NCBI RefSeq assembly: GCF_000711225.1
Contig: NZ_JOMG01000005.1
Span: forward strand, 62,001-126,000
Reading direction: 5' to 3'
DNA: 64,000 nucleotides
Origin: Pelobacter seleniigenes DSM 18267
Lineage (GTDB): Bacteria; Desulfobacterota; Desulfuromonadia; Desulfuromonadales; Geopsychrobacteraceae
Numbering within the stretch: the first letter of the stretch is position 1; each line of letters begins with the position of its first letter. Shown in pieces: positions 1-9,156 of this stretch. The position numbers and the translations under genes were made by a program. Under the pieces are notes generated by a model, which saw nothing but the letters and a program-made list of their open reading frames with translations, was not told the origin of the DNA and made no database searches.

Positions 1-90
1 GATATCGGCTGCCCATGCTGTTCCGGAAGTGACGGTCCAGGCGACAATGACTGCAAAAACCAAGAGTTTGACCAGTAAATTGTTTTTCAT
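1..90 (-). CDS. dctP: TRAP transporter solute-binding protein (DctP family), N-terminal fragment
   Basis: Only the first 30 codons are in the window; the gene runs off the left edge. They encode a typical Sec signal peptide: a Lys-containing start, a hydrophobic core and an AWA-A cleavage site near residue 27. A GGAG ribosome-binding site lies just upstream. The assignment to the periplasmic binding protein of a TRAP transporter rests on position, since it follows dctQ and dctM on the same strand, the usual gene order. The binding domain itself is not visible, so the identity is inferred. Confidence 0.6.
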   Translation of the reverse strand, partial: MKNNLLVKLLVFAVIVAWTVTSGTAWAADI

Positions 91-256
91 TGACTTCTCC
101 GTGCTGAAATTAGGAACGAAAATGTTGTGTTCATCGATAAACAACTTCTGCTTTTGGTAGTGCGACTGTTTGAATACCTCCTTTAGGCTGTACGATTAAC
201 AATTCTGAAAGCTGGTTTCGGCCGGTTTTCTCCGCTTTGCCTTGTGGGACAATAGC

Positions 257-1540
257 TTACATGCCGCCGAACCACTCCGCAGGAACGGTAACGAGACCCG
301 GGAAAATAATGATTAAAAGCAGGGCGAGGAGCTCTGCGAGGATAAAGGGCCAAATCCCCTTGACGAGATCGTCCATGCTAACTTTTCCAACCCCAGCAAC
401 GACATTGAGGACAGTGCCAACCGGCGGGGTGATCAGACCGATGGAGGTGTTGATGATAAACAGAACCCCAAAATAAATCGGGTTGATGCCCGCTTTGACG
501 ATAATCGGCATCAGCACCGGAGTCAAAATCAGGATGGACGGGGTCATATCCATGCAGGTGCCGACGGCAACGATAAGCAGCATGATGACGGACAACAGCA
601 GGAATTTATGCTCGAGGAATGGACCGAGCATTTTTACGACCTGCCCGGGAACATCACCAACAGTGATCATCCAGGAAGATACCAATGCTGCACCAACCAG
701 GAAAATAACCACTGAGGTGGTTTTGGCGGCGGTGACAAAGACATCGTAAAGCTGATTGAATTTCAGCTCCTTATAAATAAAGAGGGCGACAAAAAGGGCA
801 TAGACTGCGACGACAACCGCTGCTTCGGTCGGGGTGAAAATTCCGAATTTAAGACCGAAGATAATGATGAACGGCAGCAGCAGCGCCCAAAAACTATCCA
901 GCACGGCGTGGAGGATTTCCTTACCGGATTTACGCGGTGCCGGCTCCACATTGTCTTTGCGACAGGTCAGCCACCAGGCAATGCAAAGGAACAGCGCCAT
1001 TAGAATACCGGGAACGATTCCGGCCATAAATAATTTTGAAATGGACAACTCGCTGGCAACACCGAACACGATAAACCCGATACTTGGCGGGATAACCGGC
1101 GCGATGATGCCGCCTGAGGCGATCAGGCCGCAGGAACGCTCCTTGCTGTGGCCGGCGCGGACCATCATGGGGACCAGCAGTGAGGCCAGGGCTGCTGCGT
1201 CGGCGACTGCGGAACCGGACAGGGCTGCCAGCAGGACCGAAGCAAGGATGGCGACGAAGCCGAGTCCGCCGCGGACATGGCCGACCAGGGTGATGGCAAC
1301 ATTAACGATCCGTTTGGACAGCCCACCGACATTCATGACTTCGCCGGCGAGCAGGAAAAAAGGCACGGCCAACAATGGGAAGCTGTCTGCGCCATGAATC
1401 AGATTCTGGGCAACAATCTGGGCATCGAAAAAGTCCAGATGGATCATTAACACGATTCCACAGGCAAGCAGGGCAAATGCGATCGGGGTGCCGATGGCCA
1501 GTGTTGAGAAGAGGGTTCCTAAAAATATACCGATAACCAC
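257..1540 (-). CDS. dctM: TRAP transporter large permease (DctM family)
   Basis: This 427-residue protein is almost entirely hydrophobic, with about a dozen membrane segments, as in DctM subunits of tripartite ATP-independent periplasmic transporters. It forms the sodium-coupled transport channel together with the small subunit encoded directly upstream (dctQ, 31 bp away). Family-like stretches include the Gly/Pro-rich GIIAPVIPPSIG near the middle and a second one, GLITPPVG, near the C-terminus. The start is a GTG with a GGAGG ribosome-binding site about 9 nt before it. The substrate is not evident from sequence; neighbours suggest an organic acid. The family assignment is secure. Confidence 0.93.
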   Translation of the reverse strand: MVIGIFLGTLFSTLAIGTPIAFALLACGIVLMIHLDFFDAQIVAQNLIHGADSFPLLAVPFFLLAGEVMNVGGLSKRIVNVAITLVGHVRGGLGFVAILASVLLAALSGSAVADAAALASLLVPMMVRAGHSKERSCGLIASGGIIAPVIPPSIGFIVFGVASELSISKLFMAGIVPGILMALFLCIAWWLTCRKDNVEPAPRKSGKEILHAVLDSFWALLLPFIIIFGLKFGIFTPTEAAVVVAVYALFVALFIYKELKFNQLYDVFVTAAKTTSVVIFLVGAALVSSWMITVGDVPGQVVKMLGPFLEHKFLLLSVIMLLIVAVGTCMDMTPSILILTPVLMPIIVKAGINPIYFGVLFIINTSIGLITPPVGTVLNVVAGVGKVSMDDLVKGIWPFILAELLALLLIIIFPGLVTVPAEWFGGM

Positions 1541-1571
1541 AGCTGATATCCTCCGTGTCTCTGGTTAAAAT

Positions 1572-2144
1572 CTAACTATTGGCCAGTTCTGCATCGAGTT
1601 TTTCGCTATCAATGGACTCATCCGATTCAACGACGCCGATCAGTTGGTCATCCCTCAAACGGCCGGAAAGAAGCGCGAAGATATCGTACAGAATGATGGG
1701 GATGGCTGTGCCGCCGAAGACAATGCCAACCCCATAGAAAAGGGTTTTGGGTGCTCCAGAGGCAGCCGCTTTGACGCCGATGTTGAGGATGGTCTGCTCC
1801 CAACTGCCCGAGAGGATCAGCCAACTGGCATAGAGCATGATCAGCTGGGTGAGCATAAAACAAATTTTGCGGCCGAGAACCGGGAGTCGTTTGACAATTG
1901 TATCGACACCGAGGTGGCCATGTTCGCGAAGAGTGACCAGAGCGCCAAGAAAAACCATCCAGACGAAAAACCAGCGGGAGATTTCTTCTGATACCGTGAT
2001 GCCGGTGTTAAACGCATACCGGAGAAAGACATTTCCGAATACCATCACCAGCATGGCCGCCATGCAGAAAACGATGATGACTTTCAGGAGGCTGAAATAA
2101 CCTTCGACAATTCGACTGATGACTTTGAATATTCCTGTTTGCAT
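1572..2144 (-). CDS. dctQ: TRAP transporter small permease (DctQ family)
   Basis: This 190-residue protein has four predicted membrane helices and the RWFFVWMVFLGA stretch typical of the DctQ small subunit, which partners DctM in the inner membrane. It is the first gene of the transporter operon dctQ-dctM-dctP. A GAGG ribosome-binding site precedes the ATG. The C-terminus extends as an acidic cytoplasmic tail. The operon is divergent from the dehydrogenase and lyase genes across a 472-bp AT-rich intergenic region, where shared control by the nearby IclR regulator is plausible. Confidence 0.9.
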   Translation of the reverse strand: MQTGIFKVISRIVEGYFSLLKVIIVFCMAAMLVMVFGNVFLRYAFNTGITVSEEISRWFFVWMVFLGALVTLREHGHLGVDTIVKRLPVLGRKICFMLTQLIMLYASWLILSGSWEQTILNIGVKAAASGAPKTLFYGVGIVFGGTAIPIILYDIFALLSGRLRDDQLIGVVESDESIDSEKLDAELANS

Positions 2145-2616
2145 TGTACTGCCTCGCCTGGATATTTTGGGTTTCCTTCAAATTGGCTCGCCCCGGACAA
2201 GAGTCAACCAGCGGTTGCGGGAGGTGATCCGGTCAGGTGTTGGATTACTCTGTAACGGAAAAAATGGCGAACATATGTGGGTTGGTTTATTGCTGTCGGG
2301 TTCGTCCTTTGGATTGAATTTAGTTAAAGCAGAACTACGTTATATAATTATTTTTATTTTGTCCTATTTGGTGAAATTTGATATCGGAAGCTAGAATATA
2401 TAGGCACTGGTTCGCTGTCAATCCTCTTTTGAAATTAATTTTAAAAGGGAGAATGATTTGGTTTAGACAGAGATGTGACGGCATGTTGAAAATCGAAGCT
2501 ATATATACGAAATAACTTTATTTTATTCAAAAAAATAGTTTTCTATTGCATTTGGTTTAAGAGCAGAATAACCTAACAAGCGATAATTATACCTATTAAA
2601 TAGGATGGAGGCAAAG
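2145..2616. other. AT-rich divergent intergenic region between TRAP and dehydrogenase operons
   Basis: This 472-bp stretch has no convincing gene. It should hold the promoters of both divergent operons. The part nearest the dehydrogenase is very AT-rich, with runs of TATA and A/T. A near-perfect dyad at 2426-2447 is listed separately as a possible regulator site. No sigma-54 consensus was found here. Confidence 0.6.
2426..2447. promoter_or_regulatory. Possible operator dyad in TRAP/dehydrogenase intergenic region
   Basis: The two 11-base halves, CTTTTGAAATT and AATTTTAAAAG, are inverted copies with a single mismatch. The dyad lies midway between the divergent transcription units and could be bound by the IclR protein encoded at 4630. 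In AT-rich DNA such dyads also arise by chance, so the assignment is tentative. Confidence 0.3.
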
Positions 2617-3603
2617 ATGAAAGCAGCTGTTATCAAAAAGGCAGGTCATATTCAGATAGAAAATGTCGCAGCACCGGTTCCGGGGGTTGGAGAGATCCGT
2701 GTTGCAGTCCGACTTGGCGGAATTTGCGGGTCGGATAATTCCATGTTTCATGGCAAGTTGCCTGCTCCCTTTCCTTTGATTCCCGGACATGAAGCCATTG
2801 GGACAGTGGAGTCCATGGGGGAGCAGGTCAGCGGCTTCAAAGTCGGTCAGCGTGTTACTGTGCACCCGAACTATTTTTGTGGGGAATGTGACCTGTGTAA
2901 ACAGGGATTGACCAATATCTGCCGTTCAAAAATCAGGTTGGGCGTTGATATTAACGGGGTTTTCGCTGATTTTGTGGTGGTGCCGGCCAAGGCTCTCTAT
3001 CCTGTCCCGGACGATCTTGCTGATGAGGTCGCGGTGTTGGCAGAGCCGCTGGCGGTTAGCCTGCATGGGGTCAAGCAGGGCAATATTGCCAGTACGGACA
3101 ACGTTTTGATTTTCGGTGCCGGGGTGGTGGGGCAGCTGGCATTGCAGTTGGCTTTGCAGCACACTGCAAACGTTACCAACTGTGACCTGGTTGCTTCCCG
3201 CTTGGAGCTTGCTCGAAAGATGGGAGCCAAAAAGGTCATCAGTGATCCTGAAGAGCTTGCGTCCTGCCAGGGCTCTTTCGATGTGGTTTTTGAAACCAGC
3301 GGCGCCCCTTCCGGCCTCGAGCAGTGTATCAATCTGGCTGCACCAGGGGGAAGAATTGTTTTGCTGGGGCTGCCTGGCCAGAGTTACCCGGTCCCGACCG
3401 TGTCCATTGTCCGCAAGGAATTGACCATTAAAGGCTCCATGATATACACCACCGAAATTCCCGAAAGTCTTGAGTTGCTCGCCAAGGGTGTCATCAATAC
3501 TCGGGCGTTGGTTTCCAATGTGATTAAGTTGGAGGACTTGCAGGCAACCCTAGAGGGGTTCTCCGCTCCGGAACGGATGAAAACCCTGGTGAAAATTTCC
3601 TAG
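2617..3603 (+). CDS. Zinc-dependent medium-chain alcohol/polyol dehydrogenase
   Basis: This 328-residue enzyme belongs to the zinc-containing MDR family (sorbitol, threonine and idonate dehydrogenase relatives), which oxidises a secondary alcohol with NAD(P). Catalytic zinc residues are Cys37 (GICGSD) and His58-Glu59 (PGHE). The structural zinc site is Cys88, Cys91, Cys94 and Cys102. A Rossmann GAGVVG motif follows, and the acidic residue in the next strand (CDLVASR) suggests NAD preference. The ATG at 2617 is chosen over one at 2605 because a GGAGG box lies five bases before it. The exact substrate cannot be read. The gene leads a dehydrogenase-lyase-regulator cluster opposite the TRAP operon. 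Confidence 0.85.
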   Translation: MKAAVIKKAGHIQIENVAAPVPGVGEIRVAVRLGGICGSDNSMFHGKLPAPFPLIPGHEAIGTVESMGEQVSGFKVGQRVTVHPNYFCGECDLCKQGLTNICRSKIRLGVDINGVFADFVVVPAKALYPVPDDLADEVAVLAEPLAVSLHGVKQGNIASTDNVLIFGAGVVGQLALQLALQHTANVTNCDLVASRLELARKMGAKKVISDPEELASCQGSFDVVFETSGAPSGLEQCINLAAPGGRIVLLGLPGQSYPVPTVSIVRKELTIKGSMIYTTEIPESLELLAKGVINTRALVSNVIKLEDLQATLEGFSAPERMKTLVKIS

Positions 3604-3681
3604 TTTTTCTTTTAATGTTGTTTCGAGTTTTTTGCTGAAAACAGCTGAATGTCTGAATATAAATAGCTATAGGATGGACTG

Positions 3682-4599
3682 ATGAATGACCAGATGACGG
3701 GAATCGAGATACTGTTGGAAGATGAAACGTTGAGGGACGGCCTGCAAGTTGAAAGTCGGATTTTTTCATTAGAGGAAAAGCTGGCTATCTATGATCTGCT
3801 TGCACAGGCTGGGATAAAACGCATTCAGGTGGGCTCTTTTGTCCATCCCAAGCGCGTTCCGCAGATGGCTGACACGGACCAATTTATCCGTGAGATTATT
3901 CGTCGGAATCCCGACGGCCCGCTCCTGTCGGCACTTATTCTGAATGGTAAAGGGCTGGAGCGTGCTCTCGACTCTGGCGTTAAACATGTCAGCATGTCGG
4001 TGTCGGTGAGCAACACCCACAGCCAGAAGAATGCCGGGAAGTCTGCTCCTGAAGCTCTGGAGGCCATGACCGAACTGATTCAGCAGGCCGCGCAGGCAGG
4101 GTTGACGGTTCGGGCTGGCCTGCAGTGCGCCTTTGGTTGTGCTTATGAAGGTGCCATTGCAGAAAAAGATGTTTTGGCTGCTGCTGAAAAACTTGCTCAT
4201 TCCGGCGCTGCCGAACTCAACCTGGCGGATTCTACCGGTATGGCCAGTCCGATGAGTATCCAGAGTTTGGTCTGCCAAGTTCGCGATCTAGTGCCGGATA
4301 TGAGTTTGTCCCTTCATCTTCATGATACTCGGGGCATGGGCATGGCCAATATGTATGCCGGCTACCGTGCTGGTGTGAAAACGTTTGATGTTTGTACCGG
4401 CGGGCTGGGAGGTTGCCCTTTTATTCGTGGTGCGGCCGGTAATGTCCCCACCGAGGATGCCGTTAATATGTTTTCTTCGGTCGGTGCAAGTACTGGTATC
4501 GATATGGTAAAACTTTGTGCTATTGTTGGCATTTTAGAGAAAAGCTTGGATAAAAAACTACCGGGGAGAATGGCGACGGTCATTCGCTCAAGTTGTTAA
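3682..4599 (+). CDS. HMG-CoA lyase-like DRE-TIM metallolyase
   Basis: This 305-residue TIM-barrel protein resembles hydroxymethylglutaryl-CoA lyases, which cleave a 3-hydroxy-3-methyl acyl-CoA to acetyl-CoA and a keto acid. Visible motifs are DETLRDGLQ near residue 14 (catalytic Arg-Asp), the metal-binding HLHDTRG, and the signature GGLGGCPF with the lid cysteine. The length fits the family. No CoA-transferase or CoA-ligase is visible beside it, and related aldolases (such as citramalyl-CoA lyase) share the motifs, so the substrate is open. Its place between a dehydrogenase and an IclR regulator, opposite a TRAP transporter, suggests a role in catabolising an imported branched or hydroxy acid. 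Confidence 0.8.
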   Translation: MNDQMTGIEILLEDETLRDGLQVESRIFSLEEKLAIYDLLAQAGIKRIQVGSFVHPKRVPQMADTDQFIREIIRRNPDGPLLSALILNGKGLERALDSGVKHVSMSVSVSNTHSQKNAGKSAPEALEAMTELIQQAAQAGLTVRAGLQCAFGCAYEGAIAEKDVLAAAEKLAHSGAAELNLADSTGMASPMSIQSLVCQVRDLVPDMSLSLHLHDTRGMGMANMYAGYRAGVKTFDVCTGGLGGCPFIRGAAGNVPTEDAVNMFSSVGASTGIDMVKLCAIVGILEKSLDKKLPGRMATVIRSSC

Positions 4600-4629
4600 G
4601 CTGAATTTTTTCATAAAATGTGAGGGATG

Positions 4630-5415
4630 ATGGCAAAAGTAGCGGAAAAAAAAGCGGCGGCTGTACCTTTGGTTGATGCAGTACTGAAGGCCTTGGAAAT
4701 TCTGGATTGCTTCAATACCCATGAAACTGAACTGTCGCTAAATCAACTCTGTGAAAAAACAGGTCTTTATAAAAGCCGTGTGCACAGGCTCTGCGGGACG
4801 TTGATTACTTCCGGTTACTTGGTGCGTACCTCAAGGACTAATTATCGTTTAGGCCCTAAATTAATGGTGCTGGGTAAGGTTTACGAAAAAAGTAACTCTC
4901 TGCGTTCCATTGCCGCGCCTTTTATGAAGAAGCTCACCCAAGATACCGGTGAGTCGACGGCGCTGTTTGTTGTCGACGGCATGAAAAGTATCTGTATGGC
5001 TCGGGAAATGGGTTCGTCGCGGCTGGTTTATTCCATCAATGAGGGGGACTATATGGAATTGACCCCCACGGCTGCGGGCAGGGTGTTGCTGGCTTACGCC
5101 GATACTAATTTCGTCCAGCGGGTGCTGAGTAAAAATAAGCAGACCCGCTTTACCGAAAACACCAAAGTGGATACCGAGGAAATTCTGGCCGAGCTTGAGC
5201 GGATCAGGCGGGAAGGTTACGGGATCAATAATCAGGAACGGGAAGAGGGAATCGCTGCCATAGCTGCCCCGGTTTTTGATTTTGAAAATAATGTGCCTGC
5301 CGCTTTGGCGGTTGTGGGTCCGGCTCACCGTTTTAAGGAAAAGCACATCCAGGACCTACTTGATAAATTGCTGATTGCCGCCCGCGAGATGTCCCGTTTG
5401 ATGGGGGAATCCTGA
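4630..5415 (+). CDS. IclR family transcriptional regulator
   Basis: This protein of about 261 residues has an N-terminal winged helix-turn-helix (LNQLCEKTGLYKSRVHRL) and a C-terminal IclR ligand-binding domain, with typical stretches such as LTPTAAGRVLLAY and the segment around GYGINNQEREEG. IclR proteins sense small organic acids and act as repressors or activators of adjacent catabolic genes. Two ATG codons occur in tandem (4627 and 4630); the GAGGG box fits the second slightly better. It lies 30 bp after the lyase gene and is probably co-transcribed. The likely target is the intergenic region at 2145-2616. Confidence 0.9.
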   Translation: MAKVAEKKAAAVPLVDAVLKALEILDCFNTHETELSLNQLCEKTGLYKSRVHRLCGTLITSGYLVRTSRTNYRLGPKLMVLGKVYEKSNSLRSIAAPFMKKLTQDTGESTALFVVDGMKSICMAREMGSSRLVYSINEGDYMELTPTAAGRVLLAYADTNFVQRVLSKNKQTRFTENTKVDTEEILAELERIRREGYGINNQEREEGIAAIAAPVFDFENNVPAALAVVGPAHRFKEKHIQDLLDKLLIAAREMSRLMGES

Positions 5416-5459
5416 TCTTTCAGCGTTTGGTTCGTGTCTGAACGGCGGACTGTTTCGTA

Positions 5460-7037
5460 CTATCCCTTAACCTTTTGCATGGCGGCGATGACAGCCGAAT
5501 CTGCGACTTCTTCGGTGCGGAACAGGTCGCCGATTTCTCTGATCAGGATGTAACGGAGGATTCCCGCCTTCTTTTTCTTATCGCTGCGCATGGCCATCAG
5601 GATCTGTTCCGCTTCGAGCTGGCGTGGGATCCGGGTCGGTAGCTGCGCAGACGCCAGCACCTTTTCAATCCGCTCTTTGATGTTCGGTGAGCAGTAGCCC
5701 AAAGTGGAAGAAAGTTCAGCAGCGATCACCATGCCGATGGCTACGGCTTCGCCGTGGCTGATTTGGTGGCTGCTGAGCCGTTCGATTGCGTTTGCAAAGG
5801 TGTGGCCGAAGTTCAGCAGGGCTCTGCGTCCCCGGTCATAGGGGTCTTCCTGGATGATATTGATTTTGACCTGGATCGCCTGCGCAACCAGCGCTTGTAG
5901 TTCCGAAGCGTCCTGCAGTCCGCCGTCAGCAGGTTTCCAGTTGCCGGATTCAATCTTTTCCAACAGTTCCTCGTCGGCAATCAGGCTGTGCTTGATCACT
6001 TCCGCCATTCCTGAGTTAAAAGCGCGCGGAGAAAGGCTCTGTAGTGTTGCAACATCGGCAATGACGGTTTTCGGCTGTTTGAAGGCCCCGATCAGGTTTT
6101 TCCCCTGCGGCAGGTCGACCCCTGTTTTGCCGCCGATGCTGGTATCGACCATGGCCAGCAGGCTGGTCGGGCACTGCACGCAATCAACCCCACGCATAAA
6201 GGTCGCAGCGATAAAGCCGCCGAGCTCACTGATCACTGTCCCGCCCAGCGCGATAATCGTACCGCTGCGATCAAAATCCGCATCGAGCAATTGCTCGTAA
6301 ATGTTTTGTGCCGTGGCCAGGGTTTTGTGTTGGCGACCGGGAGGGACGGTGATGACCGTGTCGATCATGCCGCAGCTGCCGGCGTAGAGGGGCGCTACCG
6401 ACTGGTCGGTAATAATTGCCGCCGGACCGTTGATTTTAGCCAGGCTGGAAACAAAGGGCAGGATACCGCTGCCGACGATAAATTCGTAGTCCAGGGTCGG
6501 CGCTGAAATTTCCAGGCGCAGATCGTGCTTCCCCTGCACAAATTCCGATAGTTCCTCTGCAATTTCAGCAGGATGCTTTTCCGAAGTCGTGAATTGCGAA
6601 AAGCGTTTGTAGCCTTTCTCGCGCTGTTGCATCAGTTCGACAATATGCTCAAGCGGGTTTGCTCCTTGCAGCAGCGGCCGGACATTGGAATCATTGGCAA
6701 CCCGCTGGAGAATCTCCTCAGGGGTGGCGACCAGGCAGAACACTCGTCCGGTTTTACTCAAAGCAGCGGCATTGGCCGGATCGAGCATCATCCGTCCGCC
6801 GGTAGAGATGACCAGGCCATCCCGATCTGCCAGCTGCTGGGCGAGTTCGGACTCTTTGCGGCGAAAAGCCGCTTCGCCTTCAACGCGAAAATATTCTGCA
6901 ATCGAACAGCCGATCTGTTTTTCGATATAATGGTCGGTATCGACAAATTCATAACCCAGCTGTCGGGCCATAAGTCGACCGACGGTGGTTTTGCCGGTTC
7001 CCATAAACCCGGTCAGGATAATATTGGGTTTTGCCAT
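5460..7037 (-). CDS. aroKB: Bifunctional shikimate kinase / 3-dehydroquinate synthase fusion (AroK-AroB)
   Basis: The 525-residue protein joins a shikimate kinase (residues 1-165) to a 3-dehydroquinate synthase (about 180-525). The kinase has the P-loop GFMGTGKT (10-17), Asp33/Asp35, the shikimate-binding Arg60 in FRRKE and the lid Arg in RPLL. The glycine triplet of family members appears here as GGR (80-82). The synthase keeps GMAEVIKH, FGHTFANAIE and SHGEAVAIG metal and active-site segments. Its NAD-binding loops are altered: GRQHK at 234-238 where GExxK is usual, and GGTVISE at 265-271 where GGGVxGD is usual. AroK-AroB fusions are known, for example in Thermotoga. Shikimate-pathway function is likely but not certain. 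Confidence 0.85.
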   Translation of the reverse strand: MAKPNIILTGFMGTGKTTVGRLMARQLGYEFVDTDHYIEKQIGCSIAEYFRVEGEAAFRRKESELAQQLADRDGLVISTGGRMMLDPANAAALSKTGRVFCLVATPEEILQRVANDSNVRPLLQGANPLEHIVELMQQREKGYKRFSQFTTSEKHPAEIAEELSEFVQGKHDLRLEISAPTLDYEFIVGSGILPFVSSLAKINGPAAIITDQSVAPLYAGSCGMIDTVITVPPGRQHKTLATAQNIYEQLLDADFDRSGTIIALGGTVISELGGFIAATFMRGVDCVQCPTSLLAMVDTSIGGKTGVDLPQGKNLIGAFKQPKTVIADVATLQSLSPRAFNSGMAEVIKHSLIADEELLEKIESGNWKPADGGLQDASELQALVAQAIQVKINIIQEDPYDRGRRALLNFGHTFANAIERLSSHQISHGEAVAIGMVIAAELSSTLGYCSPNIKERIEKVLASAQLPTRIPRQLEAEQILMAMRSDKKKKAGILRYILIREIGDLFRTEEVADSAVIAAMQKVKG

Positions 7038-7188
7038 GATTTTTCTCTACATGTCGATTGAAAAGAATTTAAGAAATTATTGGTTTGTCGTTGCTTGCCG
7101 ACAGGAAACGGGTTGACCTGGAAAACATAGGTAAAAGTTACTGACCTGTCAAGAATTTGCCGGTTATTTTGCCATGATATAGCGGGGA

Positions 7189-7194
7189 TATAAT
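7189..7194 (+). promoter_or_regulatory. Possible -10 element upstream of typA
   Basis: A perfect TATAAT lies about 95 bp before the typA start codon. The matching -35 region is weak (TTTTGC with a spacer of about 16). No other promoter-like sequence nearer the gene was found. Confidence 0.35.
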
Positions 7195-7293
7195 ATTTCG
7201 ATCAGTAAAACTAATTCCCTTGGCTTGGCCCCGCCTTTCTGTCATAATCTCGCTCTTTTGGGTAAAACATTTTATTTATAGAAGGTTTAACAG

Positions 7294-9105
7294 ATGTCAG
7301 AGAAGTTAAGAAATATAGCAATCATTGCTCACGTTGATCATGGTAAGACCACCTTGGTTGATGCCATGTTAATTCAATCCGGCGTGTATCGGGAAAATCA
7401 GGCTATAACCGAGCGGGTAATGGACAGTAACGATCTTGAAAAAGAGCGCGGGATTACCATCCTCTCCAAGAACCTGTCCGTTCAGCACGGTGACCTCAAA
7501 ATCAATATTGTTGATACCCCCGGCCACGCCGACTTCGGCGGCGAGGTCGAGCGGATTCTCAAGATGGTCGATTCCGTTCTGTTGCTGGTGGATGCTTTTG
7601 ACGGACCGATGCCGCAGACCCGGTTTGTGCTCAAGAAATCGCTTGACCTCGGTTTGAAACCGATCGTGGTCATTAACAAAATCGACCGGCCGGGAGCGCG
7701 TCCGGAAGAAGTGGTCAATATGGTTTTTGACCTCTTCTGCGAACTGAACGCCAACGAAGATCAGCTTGATTTCCCGATCGTCTACGCCAGTGCCAAAAAT
7801 GGCATCGCCAAGCGGGAGTTGGAGGATGAATCGGATAACCTTGAACCGTTGTTCGAGGTGATTGGCGAGCGTGTCGATCCGCCCAGTGGCGATCCAAACG
7901 CGCCGTTCCAACTGCTGGTGACCAGCATCGCCTATAATAAGTTCATCGGTCGGATCTCAACCGGGAAGATTTTCAACGGCACCGTCTCGGCAGGGGAAAC
8001 CGTTGCCCATATCAATCGTGATGGCACCGTCAAGCACGGCCGGATCACCAAACTGCTCGGTTATCAGGGGCTGCAACAGGTTGAGATCGAATCCGCTTCG
8101 GCGGGGGACATTGTCACCATTGCCGGATTTGAGGAGTTGAGCATCGGCGAGACTCTGGCTGACCAGGAGAATCCACAGCCACTGCCTTATGTGGCCATTG
8201 ATGAACCGACCCTGTCGATGAATTTTGTGGTCAGTAATTCTCCGTTTGCCGGCCGGGAAGGGAAATACGTCACTTCGCGCAACATCCGTGATCGATTGAT
8301 GAAGGAATTGCGCACCAACGTCTCCTTGCGGGTCGAGGAAACGGACAATACCGACACCTTCAAGGTGTCCGGGCGGGGCGAACTGCATTTGTCCATCCTG
8401 ATCGAGAATATGCGTCGGGAAGGGTTTGAAATGTCTGTCTCCAAGCCTGAGGTTATCTTTCGCGAAATTGACGGTCAGTTATGTGAGCCGATGGAGTATC
8501 TGGCCATTGATGTTCCGGAGGAATATCAGGGCACCGTCATTGAAAAACTCGGTACTCGTAAAGCCGAGATGACCTCCATGCAGACCATGGAAGGGACCAA
8601 CCGGCTTGAATTTATCATTCCCGCCCGAGGTTTGATCGGTTTCAGGACGGAATTTTTGACCGACACCCGCGGTACCGGCGTCATGAACCACACCTTTCAT
8701 GAATATGCGCCCTACAAGGGACCGATCAGTGGGCGCAAGAACGGGGTCCTGGTTGCCATGGAATCCGGGGAGACCGTAGCTTACGCGCTGTTCGGACTGC
8801 AGGATCGGGGAATTCTCTTCCTGGGGGCAGGGGTCGAAGTCTATGAAGGAATGATTATCGGTCAGCACGCCAAAGAAAATGACCTGGTCGTGAACGCCTG
8901 TAAAGGGAAGAAGCTCACCAACGTGCGTGCTTCCGGTAGTGATGAGGCGGTGCGCCTGGTGACTCCGCGCAACCTTTCCCTGGAGCAGGCTCTCGAATAT
9001 ATCAATGATGATGAACTCGTTGAAATTACGCCGAAATCCATCCGCTTGCGGAAACGTTATCTGGATGCCAACGAACGCAAGAAAATGGAAAAGAAAGCCA
9101 AGTAA
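7294..9105 (+). CDS. typA: Ribosome-associated GTPase TypA/BipA
   Basis: This 603-residue translational GTPase has all G motifs: AHVDHGKTT (P-loop), the switch region [22 protein letters not shown] and NKIDRPGA. It is followed by EF-G-like beta-barrel domains and the BipA-specific C-terminal region ([20 protein letters not shown], then [17 protein letters not shown]). Length matches the family. TypA/BipA binds the ribosome and supports ribosome assembly and growth under stress or cold. It appears to be a single-gene unit, with a bidirectional terminator shared with the convergent response-regulator gene. Confidence 0.97.
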   Translation: MSEKLRNIAIIAHVDHGKTTLVDAMLIQSGVYRENQAITERVMDSNDLEKERGITILSKNLSVQHGDLKINIVDTPGHADFGGEVERILKMVDSVLLLVDAFDGPMPQTRFVLKKSLDLGLKPIVVINKIDRPGARPEEVVNMVFDLFCELNANEDQLDFPIVYASAKNGIAKRELEDESDNLEPLFEVIGERVDPPSGDPNAPFQLLVTSIAYNKFIGRISTGKIFNGTVSAGETVAHINRDGTVKHGRITKLLGYQGLQQVEIESASAGDIVTIAGFEELSIGETLADQENPQPLPYVAIDEPTLSMNFVVSNSPFAGREGKYVTSRNIRDRLMKELRTNVSLRVEETDNTDTFKVSGRGELHLSILIENMRREGFEMSVSKPEVIFREIDGQLCEPMEYLAIDVPEEYQGTVIEKLGTRKAEMTSMQTMEGTNRLEFIIPARGLIGFRTEFLTDTRGTGVMNHTFHEYAPYKGPISGRKNGVLVAMESGETVAYALFGLQDRGILFLGAGVEVYEGMIIGQHAKENDLVVNACKGKKLTNVRASGSDEAVRLVTPRNLSLEQALEYINDDELVEITPKSIRLRKRYLDANERKKMEKKAK

Positions 9106-9156
9106 AAAATCCTGGGAGTGGCTGCTAGGCATCTACTCCCAGACGCTTGATTTTTT
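9104..9156. terminator. Bidirectional intrinsic terminator between typA and the response regulator
   Basis: An 8-bp perfect stem CTGGGAGT (9112-9119) / ACTCCCAG (9135-9142) is flanked by an A-run on the left and a T-run (9151-9156) on the right, so it can end transcription from both sides. The regulator's stop codon lies in the loop. Confidence 0.6.

Noticed and set aside
2119-2394. Open frame on the plus strand overlapping the dctQ start
   Set aside because: No ribosome-binding site, no homology and odd composition; probably chance.
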